NCBI GenBank assembly: GCA_900548135.1 | Contig: URJC01000190.1 | Coordinates: 1-5,489 of the forward strand | Length of the DNA: 5,489 nt | Origin: an uncultured Odoribacter sp. | GTDB taxonomy: Bacteria; Bacteroidota; Bacteroidia; Bacteroidales; Marinifilaceae | Direction of reading: 5' to 3' | Shown here: positions 1 to 5,489 of the stretch, piece after piece | Position numbering within the stretch: position 1 is the stretch's first letter | Layout: each line of letters begins with the position of its first letter | Notes under the pieces: generated by a model | The model's input: only the letters and a program-made list of their open reading frames with translations | What the model was told of the DNA's origin: nothing | The model's database searches: none | Program-made: the position numbers and the translations under genes

Positions 1-2
1 CC

Positions 3-821
3 CGTGGCCTATCAAGTAATATTTTTGCCGGTGAGTATCATTCAGCTTTCAAAGGCCGGGGGATGACTTTCAGTGAGGTCCGTGAATACCAGTATGGGGA
101 CGATATCCGGAATATTGACTGGAATGTGACAGCACGCCATAACCGGCCGTATGTGAAAGTGTTTGAGGAAGAAAGGGAGTTGACTGTGATGTTGATGATC
201 GATGTCAGTGCTTCCCGTAATTTCGGAACGGTTTCCAAACTGAAAAAGAATCAGATCACAGAAATTGCAGCGGTCATTGCCTTTTCCGCTATTCAGAATA
301 ATGATAAAATCGGTGTGATTTTTTTCTCTGATAAGATTGAAAAGTTTATTCCTCCGAAGAAGGGGAGAACCCACATTCTTCATATTATCCGTGAATTGAT
401 TGATTTCTATCCGGAAGACCGGCAAACAAATATTGAACAGGCATTGGAATATGTGACCAGTTCAATAAAGAAGCGTTGTACTTGTTTCGTGATTTCGGAT
501 TTTATTGATGAACATAATTTTGCACATGCCTTGTCGATTGCCAACCGGAAGCATGATGTTGTGGCCTTACGGGTCTATGACCAGCGTGAAAATGTGCTGC
601 CGCCTGTGGGAATGATGTATTTAAGAGATGCGGAAACCGGAGAGCAGATGTGGGTGGATACTTCAGATAAGAAACTGAGGGAGGAATATGAAAAATATGC
701 TTTTATCCGGGAAAAAGAATTGGACGCAACTTTTAAACGGGCAGGGGTGGATGTTGCCAATATAAGTTCCGATGAGGACTATGTACGGGCTTTGATCACT
801 TTGTTTAAAAAGAGAGCTTAA
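3..821 (+). CDS. DUF58 domain protein (vWA-like), 5' end cut by window edge
   Basis: The frame is open from base 3 to the TAA at 819-821, giving 273 visible residues. The family is usually around 290 residues, so about 20-30 N-terminal residues lie off the left edge. The internal ATG at 63 is not the start, because the conserved family sequence FAGEYHSAFKGRG is already encoded before it. The DUF58 signature follows (FSEVREYQYGDDIRNIDW, visible residues 23-40). A vWA-type fold comes next with a MIDAS-like DVSAS (67-71), a candidate Thr142 in QTNIEQAL and Asp166 in ISDFID. No signal peptide or membrane segment is seen in the visible part, so it is probably cytosolic. In this operon type DUF58 follows a MoxR AAA+ ATPase gene and is thought to be its partner. 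The identification is firm; the molecular role is inferred from the family. Confidence 0.93.
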   Translation, partial: RGLSSNIFAGEYHSAFKGRGMTFSEVREYQYGDDIRNIDWNVTARHNRPYVKVFEEERELTVMLMIDVSASRNFGTVSKLKKNQITEIAAVIAFSAIQNNDKIGVIFFSDKIEKFIPPKKGRTHILHIIRELIDFYPEDRQTNIEQALEYVTSSIKKRCTCFVISDFIDEHNFAHALSIANRKHDVVALRVYDQRENVLPPVGMMYLRDAETGEQMWVDTSDKKLREEYEKYAFIREKELDATFKRAGVDVANISSDEDYVRALITLFKKRA

Positions 822-842
822 GTCGGGTTGATTGAAGAAATG

Positions 843-866
843 CGGTTTGGAGAGAGGTGGAAACCG
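843..866 (+). other. Imperfect hairpin in the DUF58 downstream gap
   Basis: CGGTTT at 843-848 is perfectly complementary to AAACCG at 861-866, around a 12-base purine-rich loop (GGAGAGAGGTGG). Pairing extends two more steps outward if a G-U pair is allowed (841-868). No T tract follows, so it does not look like an intrinsic terminator. It may be an mRNA processing or stability element, or chance. Confidence 0.25.
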
Positions 867-867
867 T

Positions 868-890
868 AGATCATAAATCATAAATCTAAA
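868..890 (+). repeat. Short A/T-rich leader repeat before the DUF4381-like gene
   Basis: Two adjacent copies of ATCATAA (870-876 and 877-883) are followed by a degenerate third (ATCTAAA, 884-890), ending three bases before the ATG at 894. The 13-mer AGATCATAAATCA at 868-880 recurs with two differences at 3025-3037, upstream of batB. Bacteroidetes genes typically start behind A/T-rich unstructured leaders instead of Shine-Dalgarno sites, so this could simply serve translation initiation. Confidence 0.4.
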
Positions 891-893
891 TGT

Positions 894-1946
894 ATGATGA
901 GTTGTTTAAGACAAATAGTATTGTTTCTGTTTCTTGGTTTGGGAATCGGTGCATTGAATGCCCAGAATGTGGAGTATGGGGTGGCTTTGGACACAAATTA
1001 TATGATGATTGGTGATCAGCAGCACCTTACTTTTAGAGTGAAAGGGGATCCTGGTTTGAAGATTATTTTCCCCCAATTGAAAGATACTATTACCAAAGGA
1101 GTAGAAATTATCTCTGGCCCGGTATTGGATTCGATAAAAGACAAGGACGGGAGATGGTTGTTTGAAGGGAAATACGTCATCACTGCTTTTGATTCGGGAG
1201 TATATGTCATTCCTCCGATGCCGATTACAGTGGAAGGGCAGGAGTACAATAATGTTCTTAGGACTGATCCTCTGGTGTTTGCGGTCAATACCTTTCAGGT
1301 GGATCCCCAAAAAGGAAATTATGATATTGTCCAGCCTTATGCGGCTCCCTGGACTTTTGCCGAAATATTGCCTGTTGTCCTGTGGGTGTTATTGGGCATT
1401 GTCGTTTTGATATTGCTTTGGTGGTTATGGCAACGGCATAAGAAAAATAAACCTTTGTTTACACCGAAAAAGGAAGATATACCTCCTTATGTAAAGGCGA
1501 TACGGGCATTGGATGATATAAAAAACGAAAAGCTTTGGCAGGCAGGGAGGGAGAAAGAGTACTATACCCGCTTGACAGATACGGTACGCCAGTATTTGGA
1601 TGAGGAATTCCATATTCCGGCTATGGAGCAAACTTCCGGAGAGACGTTGAAAGCTTTGGAAGGATGCCCGGAAGTAGGGGATAAAGAACGTACCAGGGTG
1701 GCTGATATGCTGACCACTGCCGATTATGTGAAATTTGCCAAATTCACTCCTTTGCAGGATGAAAATGCACGTTATCTGGATACAGCCTATGATTTTGTTC
1801 AGGTGACCCATCAAAGGGTGGAGGCAGAATTAGCAGCACAACAACAGCGGGCTGCCGAGGAAAAACAACGCTTTGAGGAGGAAGAAAAGAAACGGCGGGA
1901 AGCTGAAGAAAAAGCACAGGCTGGGAATGAAGCCAAAGGTAATTGA
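894..1946 (+). CDS. Bat-operon membrane protein with DUF4381-like cytosolic region and coiled-coil tail
   Basis: This 350-residue protein lies between the DUF58 gene and batA, where Bacteroidetes Bat operons commonly carry a protein of this kind. Residues 1-23 form a signal peptide with likely cleavage at LNA/QN. Residues 24-150 look like a periplasmic beta-rich domain (the VYVIPPMPITVEGQEY stretch resembles the equivalent part of BatD). A single strong membrane helix follows at about 157-179, with the basic stop RHKKNK after it. The cytosolic part (195-300) contains YTRLTDTVRQYLDEEFHIPAMEQT and ADYVKFAKF, which resemble the DUF4381 family of MoxR/vWA operons. Residues 305-345 are Ala/Glu/Lys/Arg/Gln-rich and should form a charged coiled coil. 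The start is ATG 894; ATG 897 is equally possible. By position it probably links periplasmic Bat proteins to the cytosolic MoxR/DUF58 pair. That role is inference. Confidence 0.85.
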   Translation: MMSCLRQIVLFLFLGLGIGALNAQNVEYGVALDTNYMMIGDQQHLTFRVKGDPGLKIIFPQLKDTITKGVEIISGPVLDSIKDKDGRWLFEGKYVITAFDSGVYVIPPMPITVEGQEYNNVLRTDPLVFAVNTFQVDPQKGNYDIVQPYAAPWTFAEILPVVLWVLLGIVVLILLWWLWQRHKKNKPLFTPKKEDIPPYVKAIRALDDIKNEKLWQAGREKEYYTRLTDTVRQYLDEEFHIPAMEQTSGETLKALEGCPEVGDKERTRVADMLTTADYVKFAKFTPLQDENARYLDTAYDFVQVTHQRVEAELAAQQQRAAEEKQRFEEEEKKRREAEEKAQAGNEAKGN

Positions 1947-2009
1947 TATGAAACTGCTGGAAATGGGAGTGAGACTATTAGAGAATTAGCACATTAATAA
2001 TTAAAAACG

Positions 2010-2234
2010 ATGTTTGGATTCGAATTTGCAAACCCGAAATATTTTTTATTGTTGGTATTATTGATACCGATGGTATTGTGGTATGTTTTCCGGGAGAAAA
2101 AATCACATGCAGATCTGCAATTTTCTTCTTTGCAGGCATTTAAAGGGCCGGATATGGTTGAGGCATGTCTTGTTTGCTTTGGAAGTATTGGCCATTGTAT
2201 TTTTGGTTTTTGCCTTGGCGCGTCCGCAGTCTAG
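2010..2234 (+). pseudogene. batA: batA 5' fragment: N-terminal membrane segment, separated by a frame break
   Basis: This frame starts with an ATG behind an A-rich leader (TAATAATTAAAAACG) and encodes the typical BatA N-terminus: FANPKYFLLLVLLIPMVLWY forms membrane helix 1 (about residues 10-27), followed by basic FREKK and LQFSSLQAFKGP (38-47). After Pro47 at base 2150 the translation stops resembling BatA (MVEACLVCFGSIGHCIF) and ends at TAG 2232-2234. The continuation of the BatA sequence (WLRHVLFALEVLAI) is found in the next frame from base 2155. The fragment therefore belongs to the same gene as 2083-2988, and the intact gene would run 2010-2988. If the break is a sequencing or assembly error, this is simply the true start of batA. 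Confidence 0.8.
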
Positions 2235-2988
2235 TAATAGTTGGCAGACCTATACCAGCGAAGGTATTGATATTGTGTTGGCATTGGATATCTCGGGGAG
2301 TATGCTGGCACGCGATTTTACCCCTGATCGTTTGGAAGCCGCTAAAGAAGTAGCTACCAAGTTTATTCTGGAACGTCCGCAGGATAAAATCGGGTTGGTT
2401 ATTTTTGCCGGGGAGAGTTTCACCCAATGTCCGTTAACGACTGACCAGGCCGTGTTAGTCAATTTACTGCGGGAAGTGAAAAGTGGAATGATCGAGGATG
2501 GGACGGCCATCGGTTTGGGATTGGCAAATGCTGTCAACCGCCTGAAAGATAGCCCTGCAAAATCAAAAGTGGTCATTTTGTTGACAGATGGAGTGAACAA
2601 CCGGGGAGCCATTGCTCCGGCAACGGCTGCTGAACTGGCAAAGACCTACGGTATCCGGGTGTATACAATCGGAGTGGGTACTTACGGAGAAGCTCCATAT
2701 CCGGTGCAAACCCCTTTTGGAGTGCAGTTGCAAAATGTACCGGTGGAAATCGATGAAGATGTTTTGCAGCAAATAGCAGCACTGACAGGAGGAAAATATT
2801 TCCGCGCAACAGATAATGATAAACTGAAACAAATTTATCAGGAAATCGATCAATTGGAAAAGAGCAAAATTGAAGTTAAACATTTTAGCAAAAAGAATGA
2901 ACAATATTTCATTTTCGGATTGATCGGCATGTGTCTATTGATTACACAGGCGTTATTGCGTTACACGGTTTTACGGAAAATCCCATAA
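2083..2988 (+). CDS. batA: BatA, vWA-domain membrane protein (main part; upstream frame break)
   Basis: This frame encodes nearly all of BatA: membrane helix 2 (residues 27-46, ending in the family motif LARPQS), a periplasmic vWA domain (62-265) and a C-terminal membrane helix (275-292) ending in the family-typical RYTVLRKIP. The MIDAS set is complete: DISGS (Asp69, Ser71, Ser73), Thr141 in DGTAIG and Asp169 in LLTDG. FAGESFTQCPLTTD and FRATDNDKLKQIYQEID are also typical of BatA. The ATG at 2083 is only the first ATG in this frame. Residues 1-24 (MFSGRKNHMQICNFLLCRHL...) are out-of-frame translation of the real N-terminus, which lies at 2010-2150. Used alone, this product would lack helix 1, so membrane orientation of the vWA domain would be at risk. 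It is followed by batB, a paralogue with the same layout. Confidence 0.87.
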   Translation: MFSGRKNHMQICNFLLCRHLKGRIWLRHVLFALEVLAIVFLVFALARPQSSNSWQTYTSEGIDIVLALDISGSMLARDFTPDRLEAAKEVATKFILERPQDKIGLVIFAGESFTQCPLTTDQAVLVNLLREVKSGMIEDGTAIGLGLANAVNRLKDSPAKSKVVILLTDGVNNRGAIAPATAAELAKTYGIRVYTIGVGTYGEAPYPVQTPFGVQLQNVPVEIDEDVLQQIAALTGGKYFRATDNDKLKQIYQEIDQLEKSKIEVKHFSKKNEQYFIFGLIGMCLLITQALLRYTVLRKIP

Positions 2989-2993
2989 AATTA

Positions 2994-3001
2994 TAGATTT
3001 G
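2994..3001 (+). promoter_or_regulatory. Possible Bacteroidetes -7 element upstream of batB
   Basis: TAGATTTG matches the Bacteroidetes primary-sigma -7 consensus TAnnTTTG and lies 65 bases before the batB ATG. No TTG -33 element is found at the usual spacing; the nearest TTG, at 2956-2958, is too far upstream. An internal promoter is possible but weakly supported, since an 8-mer with two free positions can occur by chance. Confidence 0.25.
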
Positions 3002-3024
3002 CTTTCTCAGATGTACAGGTTTGA

Positions 3025-3037
3025 AGATCGTAAATCC
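3025..3037 (+). repeat. Second copy of the A/T-rich leader motif, upstream of batB
   Basis: AGATCGTAAATCC differs at two of 13 positions from AGATCATAAATCA at 868-880. Both copies sit in gaps between genes of this operon, just before an A/T-rich leader. The copy here ends 29 bases before the batB ATG. Confidence 0.35.
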
Positions 3038-3066
3038 ACAATTATAACTTATAAATTAGTTTGATT

Positions 3067-4092
3067 ATGTTTAGATTTGCACATCCCGGCTTATTATATC
3101 TTTTGATTGTCATCCCTTTATTGATTGTATTTTTTGTGATGATGGCCCGAAAGAAGAAAAAAGCCATTGCTGAGTTTGGGAATCCTGAATTATTGGAGCC
3201 TTTGATGCCTCTTTTGTCTTTTCGGCGGGGAGCGTGGAAGTTCGTCATGTTGATGTTAGCCCTGGTATTTGTCATTATAGGGGTTGCAGGACCGCAGTTT
3301 GGATCTAAATTGCAGCAGGTGAAGAAAAAAGGAGTTGAATTGATGATAGCCCTTGATGTCTCTAATTCCATGATGGCTCAGGATATAAAGCCCAGCCGTT
3401 TGGAAAAAGCGAAACTGGCGATTGCCCGGATGGTAGAGAAATTATCAAATGATAAAGTCGGGTTGATCGTGTTTGCCGGTGATGCTTATGTGCAATTGCC
3501 GATTACGACGGATTATTCTTCTGCTAAGCTGTTTTTATCTAATATCAGTACAGATGTTGTACCTATACAGGGGACAGCTATAGGATCTGCTATAGATTTA
3601 GCGGCAAAATCTTTTACACCCGAAACCGAAACTTCGAAAGCAATTATAGTGATTACAGATGGGGAAAACCATCAGGATGATGCTGTGGCTGCTGCTAAAA
3701 GGGCACGTGAAAAAGGGATTACGGTACACACTATAGGAATGGGGTTGGAACAAGGGGCTCCAATACCTGAAAAAGGACACCCCGGACAGTTTATGAAGGA
3801 CGGAAGTGGAAATATTGTCGTTTCAAAATTGGACGAAAAAACTTTAAAAGAAATCGCTAAGAGTGGTGAAGGGTTGTATGTACGTGCCAGTAATACCGAG
3901 GTGGGACTGACTCAGTTACTGGATGAAGTGAATCGTATGGAAAAAACATTACTGGAAGAACGGATATATACAGATTATGCCGAGAAATATCAGTATTTTT
4001 TGTTAGTGGGGTTATTTTTCATTTTTGTAGAATTTATGATCTTAGGCAGGAAAAATAAACACTTTATGAAAATAAATCTTTTTAGAAGATAA
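3067..4092 (+). CDS. batB: BatB, vWA-domain membrane protein
   Basis: This is an intact 341-residue paralogue of BatA. It has membrane helix 1 (8-27) followed by the cytosolic basic stretch ARKKKK, helix 2 (57-75, ending GVAGPQ), a vWA domain (90-290) and a C-terminal helix (309-327). The positive charge between helices 1 and 2 places the vWA domain in the periplasm. The MIDAS residues are all present: DVSNS (Asp97, Ser99, Ser101), Thr170 in QGTAIG and Asp198 in ITDGENH. The ITDGENHQDD form, together with the loop PEKGHPGQFMKDGSGN (234-249), distinguishes BatB from BatA. ATG 3067 is chosen over the in-frame TTG at 3061 because it gives the family-typical start MFRFAHP. A 78-base A/T-rich gap separates it from batA; batC follows after 32 bases. 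By family knowledge it acts with BatA in a membrane complex. Confidence 0.95.
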   Translation: MFRFAHPGLLYLLIVIPLLIVFFVMMARKKKKAIAEFGNPELLEPLMPLLSFRRGAWKFVMLMLALVFVIIGVAGPQFGSKLQQVKKKGVELMIALDVSNSMMAQDIKPSRLEKAKLAIARMVEKLSNDKVGLIVFAGDAYVQLPITTDYSSAKLFLSNISTDVVPIQGTAIGSAIDLAAKSFTPETETSKAIIVITDGENHQDDAVAAAKRAREKGITVHTIGMGLEQGAPIPEKGHPGQFMKDGSGNIVVSKLDEKTLKEIAKSGEGLYVRASNTEVGLTQLLDEVNRMEKTLLEERIYTDYAEKYQYFLLVGLFFIFVEFMILGRKNKHFMKINLFRR

Positions 4093-4124
4093 GAGTGAGT
4101 GCCATATATGATGATGAACGATTA

Positions 4125-4928
4125 ATGATGAAGGATATGTTGAAACCTGTAATAATATTTGCATTAGTTTTTTGGGTTGCTATGCCGCTGATGGCGCAGC
4201 AGGAAAGAAAGTTTATCCGGGAGGGAAATGAGCTTTTTGAAAAGCAAAATTTCGAAAAAGCTGAAGTGGAGTACCGGAAAGCTGCTGATAAAAAGATGGA
4301 TTCTTTTGAAGCGGCTTTCAATATGGCTGATGCCTTGTATAAACAGAAAAAATACGATGAGGCTTTACAGCAGTTTACCAATTTGGCAAAGAGCGAGAAG
4401 GACAAAGAGCGTTTAGGTGAAATATACCATAATATTGGGAATACCTTGTTGTCAATGGAAAAAACTGAAGAGAGTATCGAAGCATATAAAGAGTCGTTGA
4501 GAAACAGACCGAATGCTGAGCAGACAAAGTATAATCTTGAATTTGCACGCCATAAACAACAGCAGAATCAACAAGACCAGAACAAGGATCAGAACAAGGA
4601 CCAAAATAAAGATCAGGACCAGAATCAGGACCAGCAGCAGGATAAAGATCAAAATAAGGATCAAAATAAGGATCAGCAGGACCAGCAGGACCAGAACAAA
4701 AATCAGCAAGATCAGAATAAAGATCAACAGAATCAGCAGGATCAGAATAAAGACCAGCAGGATCAGCAACAGCAACCTCAACAACAGGAAGGTAAGATTT
4801 CTAAAGAGGACGCAGAACGTTTATTAGAAGCTTTACAGAATGATGAGAAGAATGTACAGGAAAAAGTACAGAAACAGAAAGCACAGGAACAAAAGGCAAA
4901 ACGTATGAAGATTGATAAAAATTGGTAA
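4125..4928 (+). CDS. batC: BatC, periplasmic TPR protein with Q/N/D/K-rich repeat tract
   Basis: This 267-residue protein begins with a signal peptide (1-24, likely cleavage at LMA/QQ; no lipobox Cys, so a soluble periplasmic product). About three TPR-type helical pairs follow: near 28-58 (FIREGNELFEKQNFEKAEVEY), 62-92 (EAAFNMADALYKQKKYDEAL) and 98-131 (GEIYHNIGNTLLSMEKTEES). Residues 145-221 are an almost pure Gln/Asp/Asn/Lys tract. The tail (224-267, ISKEDAERLLEALQNDEKN, ending MKIDKNW) is the conserved BatC C-terminus. The frame stays open upstream to a GTG at 4095, but ATG 4125 puts the hydrophobic core at a normal distance from the N-terminus; ATG 4128 is equally plausible. TPRs suggest a scaffold for other Bat proteins, which is family-based inference. 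Confidence 0.92.
   Translation: MMKDMLKPVIIFALVFWVAMPLMAQQERKFIREGNELFEKQNFEKAEVEYRKAADKKMDSFEAAFNMADALYKQKKYDEALQQFTNLAKSEKDKERLGEIYHNIGNTLLSMEKTEESIEAYKESLRNRPNAEQTKYNLEFARHKQQQNQQDQNKDQNKDQNKDQDQNQDQQQDKDQNKDQNKDQQDQQDQNKNQQDQNKDQQNQQDQNKDQQDQQQQPQQQEGKISKEDAERLLEALQNDEKNVQEKVQKQKAQEQKAKRMKIDKNW
4557..4787 (+). repeat. In-frame low-complexity tract of 9- and 12-base units in batC
   Basis: The tract encodes residues 145-221 of BatC. It is built from degenerate 12-base units of the type CAGAAYAARGAY (Gln-Asn-Lys-Asp) and 9-base units of the type CAGCAGGAY (Gln-Gln-Asp). Unit lengths are multiples of three, so gain or loss of units changes tract length without breaking the frame. Synonymous choices vary between copies (CAG/CAA, AAC/AAT, AAG/AAA, GAC/GAT), which suggests the tract is old or maintained by selection on the protein. 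The antisense and +1 readings of this stretch also lack stops, only because of its composition. Confidence 0.9.
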
Positions 4929-4959
4929 TACTATACTGAATTAATTGTTATTGTTTAAC

Positions 4960-4967
4960 TACTTTTG
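4960..4967 (+). promoter_or_regulatory. Possible Bacteroidetes -7 element upstream of batD
   Basis: TACTTTTG matches TAnnTTTG exactly and lies in the 64-base batC-batD gap, 25 bases before the batD ATG, which would leave a short leader. At the -33 position there is only CTG (4936-4938, 21-base spacing), not TTG. It may be a secondary promoter for batD and downstream genes. Confidence 0.35.
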
Positions 4968-4992
4968 CGGTCTGGAATTAAAATAGATACCA

Positions 4993-5489
4993 ATGAGGAC
5001 ATTTGGATTAATCATATTATTGTTTATCACGAGTCTGGCTTATGCTCAGCAAGTTGAGTTTAAGGCTTCAGCACCTTCGGTGGTGGCAACAGGGGAACAA
5101 TTCAGGCTTTCATACACAGTTAATCAGGAGGGAACTGATTTGCAGGTACCCACGCTGGAAGGCTTTGACCTGTTAATGGGACCTGCGATGAGCCAGTCTT
5201 CTTCTTTTTCGATGGTTAATGGAAAAACCACTCAAAGTGAATCTTACACTTATACTTATGTTTTGGAAGGCCTGCGGGAGGGAACTTTTCAGATTCCCGG
5301 GGCTACAATTACGGTGAAGGGCAAGAAGTATACTTCTAATAGTTTGAAAATAGAGGTCGTTAAAGGAAGCGGCAACAACAATGGCAATAACCGGAATCAG
5401 GCAAACCGGGCTGCCCAGCCGGATGTAACGGCTGCAATTAATGAGAGTAATTTGTTTGTGAAAGTGGATGTATCCCGCCGGAATTTATA
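4993..5489 (+). CDS. batD: BatD, secreted beta-sandwich protein, 3' end cut by window edge
   Basis: The frame starts at ATG 4993 behind an A-rich leader and stays open to the window end: 165 codons plus two bases. BatD proteins are usually around 600 residues, so only about the first quarter is visible. Residues 1-18 form a signal peptide (hydrophobic LIILLFITSL, cleavage at AYA/QQ). Residues 20-124 form the first family-typical beta-sandwich domain: VEFKASAPSVVATGEQFRL, then VPTLEGFDLLMGPAMSQSSS, then YTYTYVLEGLREGTFQIPGA and ITVKGKKYTSNSLKIEV. An Asn/Gly-rich linker follows (125-142, GSGNNNGNNRNQ), and a second domain begins at DVTAAINESNLFVKVDVSRR. BatD normally also has a C-terminal membrane helix, which is not visible. 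It probably assembles with BatA and BatB at the periplasmic face; this is inferred from the family and the operon. Confidence 0.93.
   Translation, partial: MRTFGLIILLFITSLAYAQQVEFKASAPSVVATGEQFRLSYTVNQEGTDLQVPTLEGFDLLMGPAMSQSSSFSMVNGKTTQSESYTYTYVLEGLREGTFQIPGATITVKGKKYTSNSLKIEVVKGSGNNNGNNRNQANRAAQPDVTAAINESNLFVKVDVSRRNL

Noticed and set aside
42..425. Minus-strand frame of 127 codons opposite the DUF58 gene
   Set aside because: It overlaps a clearly recognised gene on the other strand and shows no family motifs.
1425..1814. Minus-strand frame of 129 codons opposite the DUF4381-like gene
   Set aside because: It is a shadow of the plus-strand gene, with no family resemblance or start context of its own.
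1948..1989. A 13-codon frame (MKLLEMGVRLLEN) in the gap before batA
   Set aside because: It is too short to support, with no recognisable signal, and could easily arise by chance. A leader peptide cannot be excluded but nothing favours it.
2130..2170. Programmed +1 frameshift site in batA
   Set aside because: No prfB-like CTT-TGA-C, slippery run with a stop, or strong downstream hairpin is seen, and residues appear to be missing at the junction, which favours a small deletion or sequence error.
3061..3066. TTG at 3061 as the batB start
   Set aside because: The ATG two codons later gives the family-typical N-terminus MFRFAHP, and TTG starts are rarer.
4095..4124. GTG at 4095 as the batC start
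   Set aside because: It adds ten residues (MSAIYDDERL) ahead of an already complete signal peptide; the ATG at 4125 or 4128 gives a normal secretory N-terminus.
4452..4784. A 110-codon minus-strand frame rich in Leu and Ile that looks like a membrane protein
   Set aside because: It is the reverse complement of the Gln/Asn/Asp/Lys repeat in batC, whose codons read backwards as Leu/Ile/Val. Composition alone keeps it open, and it has no domain structure.
4513..4827. A plus-strand frame rich in Arg, Ile, Lys and Ser across the same repeat
   Set aside because: It is a shifted reading of the batC repeat, with no gene-like start context or family resemblance.

Overview
This window is the middle of a Bacteroidetes Bat (Bacteroides aerotolerance) operon. 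The closest fit is the order Bacteroidales. This rests on the gene order, the close match of every product to Bacteroidales Bat proteins as I remember them, the lack of Shine-Dalgarno sequences with A/T-rich leaders before the start codons, and two matches to the Bacteroidetes -7 element TAnnTTTG. No database search was possible, so genus is not assigned.

All genes lie on the + strand with gaps of about 30 to 80 bases. In order they are: a DUF58 protein cut by the left edge (3-821); a secreted/membrane protein with a DUF4381-like cytosolic segment and a charged coiled-coil tail (894-1946); batA, whose reading frame is broken near base 2150 (2010-2988); batB, intact (3067-4092); batC, a TPR protein with a long Gln/Asn/Asp/Lys repeat tract (4125-4928); and the first 165 codons of batD, cut by the right edge (4993-5489). 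A MoxR-family AAA+ ATPase gene would be expected just left of the window, and the rest of batD followed by batE just right of it. Neither can be seen.

The family model for such loci is that the MoxR ATPase and the cytosolic DUF58 vWA protein act together. BatA and BatB are membrane-anchored vWA proteins displaying a metal-binding (MIDAS) face in the periplasm. BatC, BatD and BatE are periplasmic or membrane partners carrying TPR and beta-sandwich modules. The DUF58, BatA and BatB sequences here all keep recognisable MIDAS residues. The biochemical function of the complex is unsettled: it was first linked to aerotolerance in Bacteroides fragilis, and envelope-stress roles have been proposed for related loci.

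This is a known type of system, not a new one. The points most worth a second look are the batA frame break (real mutation, assembly error or recoding), the 77-residue low-complexity tract in batC built on 9- and 12-base units, the poorly characterised gene between DUF58 and batA, and a leader motif shared by two intergenic gaps. No RNA genes, mobile elements, CRISPR arrays or convincing terminators were seen, and no gap exceeds 300 bases.
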